A DNA stretch of 38,585 nt from Muribaculum sp. (GCA_023664085.1 JAMPGE010000016.1:1-38585); one strand, 5' to 3'; shown: positions 26,746 to 35,839, numbered from the stretch's first letter. The notes: generated by a model from the sequence alone, not told the origin. Numbers and translations are program-made.

Positions 26746-26904
26746 AGATAGAACAGAATATATATGTGCTTTTTAGGGAATATAATTTTAGATTCAATTT
26801 GGCAGCTCGAAGAATGAGTAATGGAGCTCCATTATTATTGATGAGAGATGGCGAAGTGAACTAAACTTATTTTTCATAAAATGTGCTTATATTTTCCGTT
26901 TTAC

Positions 26905-29751
26905 CTATAATTCTTTTCGCAGATATTTAGCCGTAATGGTGTCTTGCCGGCTTACTTCTTCGGGCGTGCCTTCTGCTATAATGCACCCTCCGTCCCGGCC
27001 ACCTTCCGGCCCAAGATCTATAACATAATCCGCATTCTTTATAATATCCAGATTATGCTCTATTATTATTACCGTATTCCCTTTATCCACCAGACGCTCA
27101 ATTATATCCATGAGAATTCGGATATCCTCGAAATGAAGTCCCGTGCTCGGTTCGTCAAGAATAAACATGGTATTGCCCGTGGCCTTTTTTGCCAACTCGC
27201 TGGCAAGCTTTACCCGTTGATTTTCGCCACCGCTCAGTGTGCTCGATGGCTGTCCGAGTTTTAAATATCCCAATCCTATATCCTTAAGCACCTTTATCTT
27301 ACGAATAATTGATGGTACATTCGAAAAGAAATCCACGGCCTCATTCACCGTCATCTCGAGCACATCCGAAATACTTTTTCCCTTATAACGCACCTCCAGA
27401 GTTTCTCTGTTATAACGCTTGCCATGGCAATCTTCGCAAGGCACAAGTACGTCCGGAAGAAAGTTCATCTCTATAGTGCGATAGCCGTTTCCCTTGCACG
27501 TCTCACATCTTCCGCCACTCACATTGAATGAAAAGCGACCCGGCTTATATCCTCTTATCCTGGCCTCGGGAAGTTCTACAAAAAGTTTACGGATATCTGC
27601 AAAGACACCGGTATAAGTAGCTGGATTTGAGCGGGGTGTACGCCCCAGTGGAGACTGATCCACTGTCACTATCTTGTCAATATAATCCAGCCCTTCAACC
27701 TCCTTATAAGGCAATGGTTCCTTTAGGCTATGATATAACTTTCGGCTGATGATGGGCTGCAATGTGCCGTTGATTAAGGAAGACTTCCCTGAGCCGCTCA
27801 CTCCTGTCACACATATGAATTTTCCCAAAGGTATATTTAAATCCACATCTTTGAGATTATGGCCCGAAGCTCCTTTGATGCTGAGAATCTTTCCATTACC
27901 CGGGCGTCTCCTGGATGGGACCGGTATACTTCGCTCCGAGCGTAAGTAAGCTCCGGTGAGAGATTTAGCCTTACATAGATTTTCAGGCGTACCGGCAAAC
28001 ACCACCTCTCCCCCGTTCACACCCGCTCCGGGTCCCATATCGATAATATAGTCAGCCTTCTCCATGATTTCCCTGTCATGCTCCACCACAAGCACCGTAT
28101 TGCCTGAATCCCGCAATAGTTTCAGACTTTCAATCAGACGGTCATTATCTCGCTGATGCAGCCCGATGGAAGGCTCGTCAAGAATATACAGCACATTTAT
28201 CAGTTGTGAACCAATTTGAGTAGCCAGACGTATTCTTTGACTCTCGCCACCACTGAGAGTAGCACTGGCTCGGTTTAGAGAGAGATAATTAAGTCCTACA
28301 TTAAGTAAAAAATGAATCCGGCCTTTTATTTCTTTAATAATTTCACGCGCCACGGCAAGTTGACGGCCCTTAAGTTTTGTCTCAAGACCGTCCACCCATT
28401 GTGACAGTTCAGCTATGTCCATCGCTGCCACTTCAGCAATATTCTTATCATCAATATAATAGTGCAACGATATCTTATTCAGACGCTGTCCATGACATTC
28501 CGGACATATAGCCTCTGTATAAAACTGTCCACTCCATTTATTGGCAGCAGACCCGGCCTCCTCACCCGTCTGCATCTCTATGTAGGATATTATGCCTTGA
28601 TAACTCGCATCATAATAGCGCGTGGCCATCGTTTCATTCTCAAGACGAAGCCTTACGTCAGTACCCTCAAGGATATCTGTTATGGCCTCTGCAGGCAGCT
28701 GTGAGATTGGAGTCTTTACAGTCTTGCCATATAATTTACATATAGCCTCTATCTGCCAGAATATTAATGAATTTTTATACTTGCCAAGAGGTATGATTCC
28801 TCCTTCGGCTATTGATTTGCTTCTATCGGGCATTATCTTGTCTTCATCGATTATATTGACCTTCCCAAGGCCTTTACATCGTCGGCATGCTCCTTGGGGC
28901 GAATTAAACGAGAAGTCGTGGGGCGCCGGTTCGGGATACGACAAACCATTTTCCGCATCCATCATTGTCTGAGAGAAATGCCTCACTCTGTCTGTTTCCA
29001 CATCAAGTATAAGCATTTGCCGGTCTCCCTGCTTTAGGGCAGTCTCAATGCTGGCGGTGAGCCGTTGCAGGTCTTTGTCGGAAGCCCTGAATCTGTCTAT
29101 CACCAATTCTATTGTATGGTTATGATATCTGTCGAGCTTTAATCCGTAAGTAAGTTCGCGGAGTTCTCCGTCGATACGAACCCATATATACCCCTTTTTT
29201 CTAAGATTCTCAAAGAGTTCCTTATAATGACCCTTTCGGTTTTTTACGATTGGAGCCAATATATATATCTTCCTGTCTGTATATTCGGCAAGAATCATTT
29301 CCATGATCTTTTCCTTGGTATACTTCACCATGGGCTTGCCGCTTATATAACTTCGGGCCTCTCCAATTCGGGCATACAAAAGACGCAGATAATCGTAGAT
29401 CTCCGTAGTGGTGCCTATCGTACTCCGTGGATTTTTGTTGACTGTTTTTTGCTCTATGCTAATCACAGGATTCAGTCCCGTTATTTTGTCTACATCCGGT
29501 CGCTCAAGACTCCCAAACATATTGCGCGCGTAGCTTGAGAATGTCTCGATATATCGTCTTTGCCCTTCCGCGAAAATAGTGTCAAATGCAAGTGATGACT
29601 TGCCGCAACCGCTTAGTCCGGTAATTACGGTCAGTTTGTTATGGGGTATTTGCACGTCTACATTTTTAAGATTATGTACCCGCGCTCCCAACACTTCTAT
29701 TTGATTAGGATCTTCAACAATTCCGTATTTATTATCTTTATCAGAATTCAT
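26905..29751 (-). CDS. uvrA: excinuclease ABC subunit A
   Basis: 948 residues, normal length. First ATPase: [23 protein letters not shown] (Walker A about 45-52), and [19 protein letters not shown] with [13 protein letters not shown]. Second ATPase: [43 protein letters not shown]. Zinc modules are [10 protein letters not shown] with CPECHGQRL, and [11 protein letters not shown] with [10 protein letters not shown]. UvrA dimers recognise bulky DNA lesions and load UvrB in nucleotide excision repair. The gene is flanked on both sides by repeat-rich spacers, and no TAnnTTTG promoter is apparent in the first 80 bases upstream. Confidence 0.97.
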   Translation of the reverse strand: MNSDKDNKYGIVEDPNQIEVLGARVHNLKNVDVQIPHNKLTVITGLSGCGKSSLAFDTIFAEGQRRYIETFSSYARNMFGSLERPDVDKITGLNPVISIEQKTVNKNPRSTIGTTTEIYDYLRLLYARIGEARSYISGKPMVKYTKEKIMEMILAEYTDRKIYILAPIVKNRKGHYKELFENLRKKGYIWVRIDGELRELTYGLKLDRYHNHTIELVIDRFRASDKDLQRLTASIETALKQGDRQMLILDVETDRVRHFSQTMMDAENGLSYPEPAPHDFSFNSPQGACRRCKGLGKVNIIDEDKIMPDRSKSIAEGGIIPLGKYKNSLIFWQIEAICKLYGKTVKTPISQLPAEAITDILEGTDVRLRLENETMATRYYDASYQGIISYIEMQTGEEAGSAANKWSGQFYTEAICPECHGQRLNKISLHYYIDDKNIAEVAAMDIAELSQWVDGLETKLKGRQLAVAREIIKEIKGRIHFLLNVGLNYLSLNRASATLSGGESQRIRLATQIGSQLINVLYILDEPSIGLHQRDNDRLIESLKLLRDSGNTVLVVEHDREIMEKADYIIDMGPGAGVNGGEVVFAGTPENLCKAKSLTGAYLRSERSIPVPSRRRPGNGKILSIKGASGHNLKDVDLNIPLGKFICVTGVSGSGKSSLINGTLQPIISRKLYHSLKEPLPYKEVEGLDYIDKIVTVDQSPLGRTPRSNPATYTGVFADIRKLFVELPEARIRGYKPGRFSFNVSGGRCETCKGNGYRTIEMNFLPDVLVPCEDCHGKRYNRETLEVRYKGKSISDVLEMTVNEAVDFFSNVPSIIRKIKVLKDIGLGYLKLGQPSSTLSGGENQRVKLASELAKKATGNTMFILDEPSTGLHFEDIRILMDIIERLVDKGNTVIIIEHNLDIIKNADYVIDLGPEGGRDGGCIIAEGTPEEVSRQDTITAKYLRKEL

Positions 29752-29837
29752 TTCTCTTGCTTTGTTTGTTCGGTCTGAAAAATCTCCTCATTTTGTTGAT
29801 TTATCATCCATATTTATCCCTTGAATATTTTAATTCT

Positions 29838-29983
29838 AATGTCACTAAAATAAGAGTTCTCACTACATCGCCTCTTCGAGGCTCATTTTACTTATCTTGC
29901 CGATCCCCAGGCTAAAGCCTGGGGTTAACCACGAATCCCGCCTCTCCGAGGCGAGCCCCGACAGTTCTTAATTTAGTGACATT
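29838..29983. mobile_element. 146-bp inverted-repeat element with three internal hairpins (MITE/REP-like)
   Basis: The ends are AATGTCACTAAA and TTTAGTGACATT, with homology continuing about 6 bases further in. Inside are GCCTC-TTC-GAGGC (29870-29882), CCCCAGGCT-AAA-GCCTGGGG... (29905-29924) and CGCCTC-TCC-GAGGCG (29939-29953). There is no coding capacity. It resembles miniature transposable elements or REP-type palindromes. Target duplication is not clear. Confidence 0.65.
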
Positions 29984-30078
29984 AATTTTAATTCCTATTT
30001 CATCTTCTATCTTAAAACAATATTCTCAACTATTGCTACCTATATGCATCCATTATTACTACCAACATACTGCTCTTA

Positions 30079-30556
30079 AATTTCAATTGAGTTTTTTAAG
30101 TTTTTTCCTAATTTCAATCCCTATTTTTTACGTCCGGTTTTGAATTTCAATTGAGTTTTTTACTCCGTTTTTTCCTCATTTCAACCTTCAATTTATACCA
30201 CCCGGTTTTGAATTTCAATTGAGTTTTTTGCTCCGTTTTCCCTGATTTCAACCTTCAATTTATACCATCCGGTCTTGAATTTCAATTGAGTTTTTTGCTC
30301 CGTTTTCCCTGATTTCAACCTTCAATTTATACCACCCGGTTTTGAATTTCAATTGAGTTTTTTGATCCGTTTTCCCTGATTTCAACCTTCAATTTATACC
30401 ACCCGGTTTTGAATTTCAATTGAGTTTTTTGATCCGTTTTCACTTATTTCAACCTTCAATTTATACCATCCGATTTTGAATTTCAATTGAGTTTTATGCT
30501 CTGCTTTTCCTGATTTCAACCCTCATTTATTCCATCCGATTTTGAATTTCAATTGA
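30079..30556 (+). repeat. 67-bp tandem repeat array, seven units plus a partial
   Basis: The anchor TTTCAATTGA recurs at 30081, 30145, 30213, 30280, 30347, 30414, 30481 and 30547, giving spacings of 64, 68, 67, 67, 67, 67 and 66. Each unit continues GAGTTTTTT-GCTCCGTTTT-CCCTGATTTCAACC and ends CCGGTTTTGAA. The whole unit is conserved, so there are no spacers and it is not a CRISPR array. Units in the middle are nearly identical and the outer ones are degenerate. No reading frame runs through it. Confidence 0.9.
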
Positions 30557-30704
30557 TGAAGTTGTCATCCTGTGAGGAAACTCAAAAATCTGGAAATTGA
30601 TTACTTCTATAGTAAAAGGAAGTATTTCTAAATTGAAATAATATGCAGATTTTAGGGGTGCGGCCTGACACACCTTAATACATCAAAAGGGAAAGGCCTC
30701 TTTA

Positions 30705-32081
30705 TTAATTGGTAGTACCTCCACCGTTGATATTCGTATTAATATTATGACGGATGATGTTGATGTCCCCACTCTTTTTATATTCTTTGCCGTCAGCGCC
30801 AGTAGCCTTTATTACGTAATAATAAACTCCCGGACCTACTGTCTTGTTACCACGCTTACCGTCCCATCCTTGCTCGGGATTATCAAAGTGGAAGATTTCG
30901 TGACCATAACGATCAAAAATCCAGCAGTCGAAATCTATAATACTTCTGTAACTCACTTTCCATTCATCATTTACGCCATCTCCATCGGGTGTAAATGCAT
31001 TCGGACATTTCAAATCCGAACTTCCTATGTTTACGGTAAATGTCTCAGACATACTTTCACAACTACCATCGGCATTGCTTCCTATAAATCGGAGATAAAA
31101 TGTGCCCTCCTCATTGAAAGTATAATCCAACTCTTGCTCATTGAATCGATATTCTACGGAATTGAAATCTGGATCCCCGCTCATCTGCCATTCATTATGC
31201 ACTACCCCCTCCGTGGTCTCTGCCTTAAACAGAATCTGAGCTGGTGCGGAGCCTCCAAGACCAGTACTCTCGGTCTTAATCTCATTGCTTTTATAGCTTT
31301 CGTCATTGGTCGTGTCTCTACCAGTCTGCTCGGCCGTTGCCTGTACGCTTACTGCAGTAGGTTGCACCACTTCACTCTCCTTGCTTTGAATCCAATTCCA
31401 TTCTTTCATGAATCGATCTCCCGACACCGTAAAATACGTGGCACAATATGCTGGTGGATTAATTATTACCTCACCTTCAATACTTTCTGCATATTTGGTC
31501 TTGGTAGTGCGATAATAAGAATTTATCTCACTATCCCATTCCTGAGTGTCATACTCTATTTCTATCTCTCTATTCAAAGTGCGCTGCTGACCATTGATTG
31601 TGTAATAATGAATTGGGGATGCACTTGCCGTCACATTCAATACACTATAATCACAGTTGGATTCTGAAGAAGGCACCACACTGCTTATTGCAAATTCATA
31701 TGGCTTATAATTAACTATCCAACAGTAATAACGCTTGTCATCTTCTTCAAAAATATAGCCTATATTCCCCACAAGGCTTGGGATTATCACTCCTTCTGAG
31801 GCGGTTTCTATCTGTGTTAGTTCTTCTGCAAATCCACCTCCGAGATTACTATAGCTATAGACCTTTACCGCCTCAGGATGGTCCGTATGATAAACTGCAC
31901 GAACTCCTTGAGTATCATATACTACAAATATATTGTCTAGACCGGTATTGCGATCTGGCGTTAAACCTATCACTCTTAAACTATTGCCCTCAAAACTAAT
32001 ATCAGCTACCGAAGCAAAACCTGTAGTGGCAAACATAAGAGTGCTGTAGAGTGCAAATCTGCGTATTGGAAACGTGCTCAT
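30705..32081 (-). CDS. secreted protein with type B type IX secretion (gliding-type) C-terminal domain
   Basis: 458 residues from ATG 32081 (MSTFPIRRFALYSTLMFATTGFAS, a signal peptide); a TTG five codons upstream is less likely. The middle part (about 255-350) looks like a PKD/Ig-like domain (EGTFYLRFIGSNADGSCESMSETFTVNI). The last 100 residues are the CHU_C/gliding-motility C-terminal domain: CPNAFTPDGDGVNDEW, WIFDRYGHEIFHF, GWDGKRGNKTVGPGVYYYVIKATGADGKEY. This domain directs export by the type IX system and surface attachment. The ligand or role is unknown. The secretion machinery is not in this window. Confidence 0.9.
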   Translation of the reverse strand: MSTFPIRRFALYSTLMFATTGFASVADISFEGNSLRVIGLTPDRNTGLDNIFVVYDTQGVRAVYHTDHPEAVKVYSYSNLGGGFAEELTQIETASEGVIIPSLVGNIGYIFEEDDKRYYCWIVNYKPYEFAISSVVPSSESNCDYSVLNVTASASPIHYYTINGQQRTLNREIEIEYDTQEWDSEINSYYRTTKTKYAESIEGEVIINPPAYCATYFTVSGDRFMKEWNWIQSKESEVVQPTAVSVQATAEQTGRDTTNDESYKSNEIKTESTGLGGSAPAQILFKAETTEGVVHNEWQMSGDPDFNSVEYRFNEQELDYTFNEEGTFYLRFIGSNADGSCESMSETFTVNIGSSDLKCPNAFTPDGDGVNDEWKVSYRSIIDFDCWIFDRYGHEIFHFDNPEQGWDGKRGNKTVGPGVYYYVIKATGADGKEYKKSGDINIIRHNINTNINGGGTTN

Positions 32082-32186
32082 TTTCTTGTATCTCAAAACC
32101 TTACAAAATTTAAGTTTTAAATCTCAGACTTTGGCATAAGAGAGGCATATGTATATATAACGGAGATCTAATGTTAATTATTTTGA

Positions 32187-32301
32187 TAAGTAACCGTACA
32201 AATTAAATGCATACTATATACGCAGGGATTTTTTGGCCATGCAGATAGTATGCAAGATTTCCATAATTTTATTATATCGTTTTAATTTGAACAGTTACTT
32301 A
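32187..32301. mobile_element. 115-bp MITE-like element flanked by TA
   Basis: The left end AAGTAACCGTACAAATTAAA (32188-32207) and the complement of the right end (32281-32300) agree at 18 of 20 positions. A second inner inverted repeat, GCATACTAT/ATAGTATGC, lies at 32209-32217 and 32245-32253. Both ends have TA, as expected for TA duplication by IS630/Tc1-type enzymes. No coding capacity. Confidence 0.6.
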
Positions 32302-32364
32302 ATTCATTCATCCGAATTGTGTAGCACGGCTAGCGCAACCTAATCTCTCATTTATCTCGTCTTA

Positions 32365-32525
32365 GAGTCCGCCTCATAAAAAGATTAACTTTAGTGGCAG
32401 CTTATTTTTGGCCAATTTCTTTCCATCCCTTCAGGTCACAACCGAAAGGTTGCTCCCTTGTGGATAAAAAGAAATTATCTCTATAATAAGCCACTACTAA
32501 AGCTGAATTTTTATGAGACGTATTC
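32365..32525. mobile_element. 161-bp inverted-repeat element with 3-bp TTA target duplication
   Basis: Ends: GAGTCCGCCTCATAAAAA on the left and, on the opposite strand at the right, GAATACGTCTCATAAAAA. Imperfect complementarity extends inward through CTTTAGT-GGC, TTAT and AATTTCTTT to an apex at 32434-32457 (GGTCAC-AACC-GAAA-GGTT-GCTCCC). TTA flanks both sides (32362-32364 and 32526-32528). No open reading frame. The TNA target and GAG terminus resemble the IS1031 group of the IS5 family, so it is probably moved by such a transposase; none is in this window. Confidence 0.75.
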
Positions 32526-33302
32526 TTAATCTCTCGGAATAAAAGTTTCAAATGTGGAATCATCATAATAAATCATGATTTGTACCACCTTCCTTGGATT
32601 TTTACTAATTTTTGCTATTTGCTCTTCTAGTTTTTTATTTTTTAAGATAAGGTCAATATACTCATTCTCTGTGATTTTATCTTTGTTTTCCGTAAGAGTT
32701 AGAGGGGATTCCTTGCTATTTTTTTTTGCATCTTTGTATCTGGACACATTTCGTAGATTCTCAGCTTCTGGATTCTCTGTAAATTCTGAGTTTTTATTTT
32801 GAAATGAATTGATAGATGAAAAATCTCCTGAGTCTCCTTGATAAGCCGAAGAAACACTCCGTGAATGTGTAGACTTCTCGGGCTCGTCAAATCCAAATCT
32901 TATACTGCCAGAAGCTAATCCTTCATGATTGTAGGAGCCAAGAGTGTCTACACCCGAAGTCATCTGATCGTATCCCTCATTATCAAGATCTATTTTATCC
33001 TCAGTATCTATCCGGCCTTCCTGAAAGGTTAAATTACTGTTAACCTTTTTAGATGAGCCATAGTATGACTCTGAAGAATTCAACATGCTACCTTCTCCGA
33101 AGAGCAACCATAACACATTTAATTCCGGATAGGCATTGTGAATTTGAGAAATAAAAAGATCACTGATCTTCTTATTTCGTCCGGTAAGAAATTGAGATAA
33201 AGAGGGACGGGGAATCTGACTCTGATCTGCAAATTGAGAAGAGGAAATTCCCTTAAATTCTATGAAGAGTTTTAGACGAGTGGCTACATTTTCTTCTTTC
33301 AT
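32526..33302 (-). CDS. HTH (XRE-type) transcriptional regulator
   Basis: 258 residues. The N-terminal 65 form a lambda-repressor-like helix-turn-helix (ATRLKLFIEFKGISSSQFADQSQIPRPSLSQFLTGRNKKISDLF). A conserved WLLFGEGSML follows, as in many Bacteroidota XRE proteins. The middle (about 80-205) is Ser/Asn-rich and probably disordered. A short coiled coil (about 215-240) precedes a terminal beta segment. The gene has its own promoter and palindromes, suggesting autoregulation. Its TAA stop codon is exactly the TTA target of the element downstream. Targets are unknown. Confidence 0.82.
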   Translation of the reverse strand: MKEENVATRLKLFIEFKGISSSQFADQSQIPRPSLSQFLTGRNKKISDLFISQIHNAYPELNVLWLLFGEGSMLNSSESYYGSSKKVNSNLTFQEGRIDTEDKIDLDNEGYDQMTSGVDTLGSYNHEGLASGSIRFGFDEPEKSTHSRSVSSAYQGDSGDFSSINSFQNKNSEFTENPEAENLRNVSRYKDAKKNSKESPLTLTENKDKITENEYIDLILKNKKLEEQIAKISKNPRKVVQIMIYYDDSTFETFIPRD

Positions 33303-33328
33303 ACGATTTGGATTTCTAACTTTTGAGT

Positions 33329-33366
33329 TTGTAAATTTACAATTTTTTCGTTAGAATACAAAATTA
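33329..33366 (-). promoter_or_regulatory. promoter and operator of the HTH gene
   Basis: On -, TAATTTTG (33359-33366) is a perfect -7 element, about 57 bases before the start. Between them lies the perfect palindrome TTGTAAATTTACAA (33329-33342), placed like a self-repression site. Further TTTGCAAA-type sites are upstream at 33393, 33433 and 33674. Confidence 0.5.
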
Positions 33367-34431
33367 AATATTACAAATTTTACAATATTTAATTTTGCAA
33401 ACCAAAATCCGCATGAATATAACTTAGATAATATTTGCAAATTTGTATTTATACACATACTTAAATCTAATACATGGATATAATAGATAATAAATACTTT
33501 AATTCTCCACTTATTATAAATACACAAACATCAGCTTAAATTTTAAATTAAAATTATAGTCATGCTTCAATTTTTTATGCTATTATTCATTATGTCAGTT
33601 AATTATATGTTATATGAAAATATGTTAATTGGTATTTTTTACATTTTGAATTAGTTGCATATGTAATATTTAGTTTTGCAAACACCTCCCCTCTTATCTC
33701 TGTGATTTGCATTATTTAATTATTTTCATTGACAGTGTTTGATTATCTGTTTACATTATTATCATAATTTGGTTTTGTTACCAGTTGCATTTGTATGTAT
33801 CGATTTACATTTGCATTTTACAAATCTGAGCTTTGGCGAGTCGGTGTTTTTGACCAATTTGATCATCTCAGGCATCCTACCCCTTAAATATCTCTCCCCT
33901 TTTTTATTCAGTGAATCCTTTTCACGATTTTCCAAAATGTAAATTTTGAATTTTTCCTTACCATTTTCCGAGATGCTTCAATTTTTACATTATCAACTTG
34001 CTATCTTTCCTATATTAATTAAATATCTCATTGAAAATGTGATATTTAAACTCACATAATTTTTCGATCTATTCGATTCGAATTACAAAACAATCTGCGG
34101 TTTTATGCAAGTACCAGTAATGTTTGGCCTATTTTAGGTTATCATTATCAATAGACTATCCGGTTCTTCCTCCTTCGTATGCTGTTTGATTACCATATTT
34201 ATCTTTATATGCCAAGTTATCCTACATGACAAAATATATTCTTGTAAAATGAGAAGGAGCATCCCCGTTAGGATAATTGATCTGTAATTTAAAATAATTG
34301 TTTTATCATTCCTACTCTTGTCTTGAATGCAACCTGATCCCTACATAGATCCTTCTTGCCAAAATACCCGGAGGCCTGATCTTGAGTTTTAGAAAATGTG
34401 ATGATTGATGTATAACAAGATTAATACGTAT
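33367..34431. other. AT-rich spacer without supported genes
   Basis: This interval holds no reading frame with protein-like composition. Visible structure: TTTTGCAAAC at 33393-33402 and 33674-33683, ATTTGCAAAT at 33433-33442, an imperfect hairpin ATGTAAATTTTGAA/TTCAATTTTTACAT (33937-33990), and TTATCCTA/TAGGATAA (34217-34224 and 34269-34276). Confidence 0.5.
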
Positions 34432-35520
34432 TCATTCAAGGAGCAAGTAGATTGATGAGTTCTCAATCAGCTTTTGCGATCCGAATACGAGTTTTTTATG
34501 CTGATCTTGTTCGAAATTTGTAATCAATTGATTATCCGTAATATAAGCGAAATCGCTGAGATTCCCGTTTTTTAGATCTTTCTTAATAGTGGAAAGATTT
34601 TTCCCATTTTCATTTTTCGTTAAATTTAGAATCATTCCCTTAAATTGAATTCCTTCCTCTTCTGAATTACAATTTTTAATTTTCGAAATAGTGAAATCGT
34701 GATATTGTTTTATGATATATTCTAAAACCTGTGATTCTTTCTTGGGATTACTTACCCATTTTATCTGGACTTTCTTTTCTTCCTTATTTATGTTAACAAA
34801 GACAATGGTCTGGATCTCTTCAAACGTTTTCAGTATAAAAAATTCTTCATCTTCGGAAATGCCTATTTCTTGAAGTACCGTATACCAATCCTCTTCGCTA
34901 TGTATGATTGATGAATGGGATTGTAGTCTCTCAAATTGATAAAGATGGGAAACTATTGAAGACAGATTATTAAGATCCAACATACTGCCTGAAATAACAA
35001 AATCATTAGATAAACAATTTGTATTCAAAGAATTAGACACATATTTACCCTTACCATCATATATCTTTATTTCCCTATATGAGAATGCACGATTAAAACC
35101 CAATTTGGAATAATATTTTACAAGATTTTCATTTGCCGGAATAAGAAAAACGAAATCATAGTTATCTTCCTTTGCAATAGAAATAACCCTATTAATAAGT
35201 CTTTGCATAATCCCTTTATTCCTATATTCCGGAAGAGTTGCGAGGCCACATAGATATAGAGCTTTGGGTAATATTTTTGAATAATTACCTCCACATTTAT
35301 GGTCTATAATTTCCTCTTGAATGATTCTAAATGAATATGGAATTGCCTGTAAAATTCCGACAATATTATTGTCTTCTTCATGAGTCAAAAAGTATCTTTC
35401 ATTATAATATTTATCAAATATTAAAGAAACATATTCAATTTTATCTTTAAAAATTTCCTGCCATATTTGCTTCATGATATGTGCTTTTGAATGATGCTGA
35501 TTTAAGGAAGTATGCTGCAT
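34432..35520 (-). CDS. GNAT-family N-acetyltransferase
   Basis: 362 residues; a start at MKQIWQEIFKD (35475) is also plausible and would remove 15 residues that look unconserved. The N-terminal half carries the GNAT fold: YLCGLATLPEYRNKGIMQRLINRVISIAK holds the acetyl-CoA-binding R-x-x-G-x segment, and FLIPANENLVKYYSKLGFNRAFSYREI follows as the usual motif B region. The C-terminal about 190 residues are not recognised but may be a second, degenerate acetyltransferase lobe. Substrate unknown. It stands alone in an AT-rich, repeat-laden region. Confidence 0.82.
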   Translation of the reverse strand: MQHTSLNQHHSKAHIMKQIWQEIFKDKIEYVSLIFDKYYNERYFLTHEEDNNIVGILQAIPYSFRIIQEEIIDHKCGGNYSKILPKALYLCGLATLPEYRNKGIMQRLINRVISIAKEDNYDFVFLIPANENLVKYYSKLGFNRAFSYREIKIYDGKGKYVSNSLNTNCLSNDFVISGSMLDLNNLSSIVSHLYQFERLQSHSSIIHSEEDWYTVLQEIGISEDEEFFILKTFEEIQTIVFVNINKEEKKVQIKWVSNPKKESQVLEYIIKQYHDFTISKIKNCNSEEEGIQFKGMILNLTKNENGKNLSTIKKDLKNGNLSDFAYITDNQLITNFEQDQHKKLVFGSQKLIENSSIYLLLE

Positions 35521-35651
35521 TTTTGTAATTAGTTATATTATTAAATCAATGTTAAAAGACAATACTTATATCTTTATTTTAAAATAATTCTATACATTCA
35601 AACAATAATATTGGATATCGATTATACTTTTAGTATTTCCGATATAAAGAT

Positions 35652-35839
35652 GTGATTAAAACTTTTTTCAAATGCAATATTTATTAAGATTTGGAGCAGA
35701 TTTTCATTATTGAAGAGGGAGCATAGCGGGCTATGTGACCGATGAAACAATGAAAAGATGCCCAAATATTAATCAATATTGCGTTTGAAGAAAACATTTT
35801 TAAACACTTCTTTAGTTTTTGTAAAAAGTTTAAATCACT
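35652..35839. mobile_element. inverted-repeat element with GGGAGC/GTGACC apex
   Basis: The left end GTGATTAAAACTTTTTTCA pairs with a right end that reads GTGATTTAAACTTTTT on -. Inner arms AAATGCAATATTTATTAA and (opposite strand) AAACGCAATATTGATTAA match, then GATTTGGAGCAGATTTTCAT against TATTTGGGCATCTTTTCAT. The right arm has about 33 extra bases. The apex is GGGAGC-ATAGC-GG-GCTAT-GTGACC (35717-35740). No coding capacity. Contains copy C of the AGTGATTTAAAC motif (35805-35839). Confidence 0.65.

Noticed and set aside
30079-30556. CRISPR array
   Set aside because: The whole 67-bp unit is conserved, with no unique spacers, and no cas gene is nearby.
32459-32467. DnaA box (TTATCCACA on -) as part of a replication origin
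   Set aside because: A single box inside a miniature element, with no cluster of boxes and no origin-associated genes.
33739-33942. 67-codon frame on +
   Set aside because: No start signal, no family and a composition typical of the AT-rich spacer.
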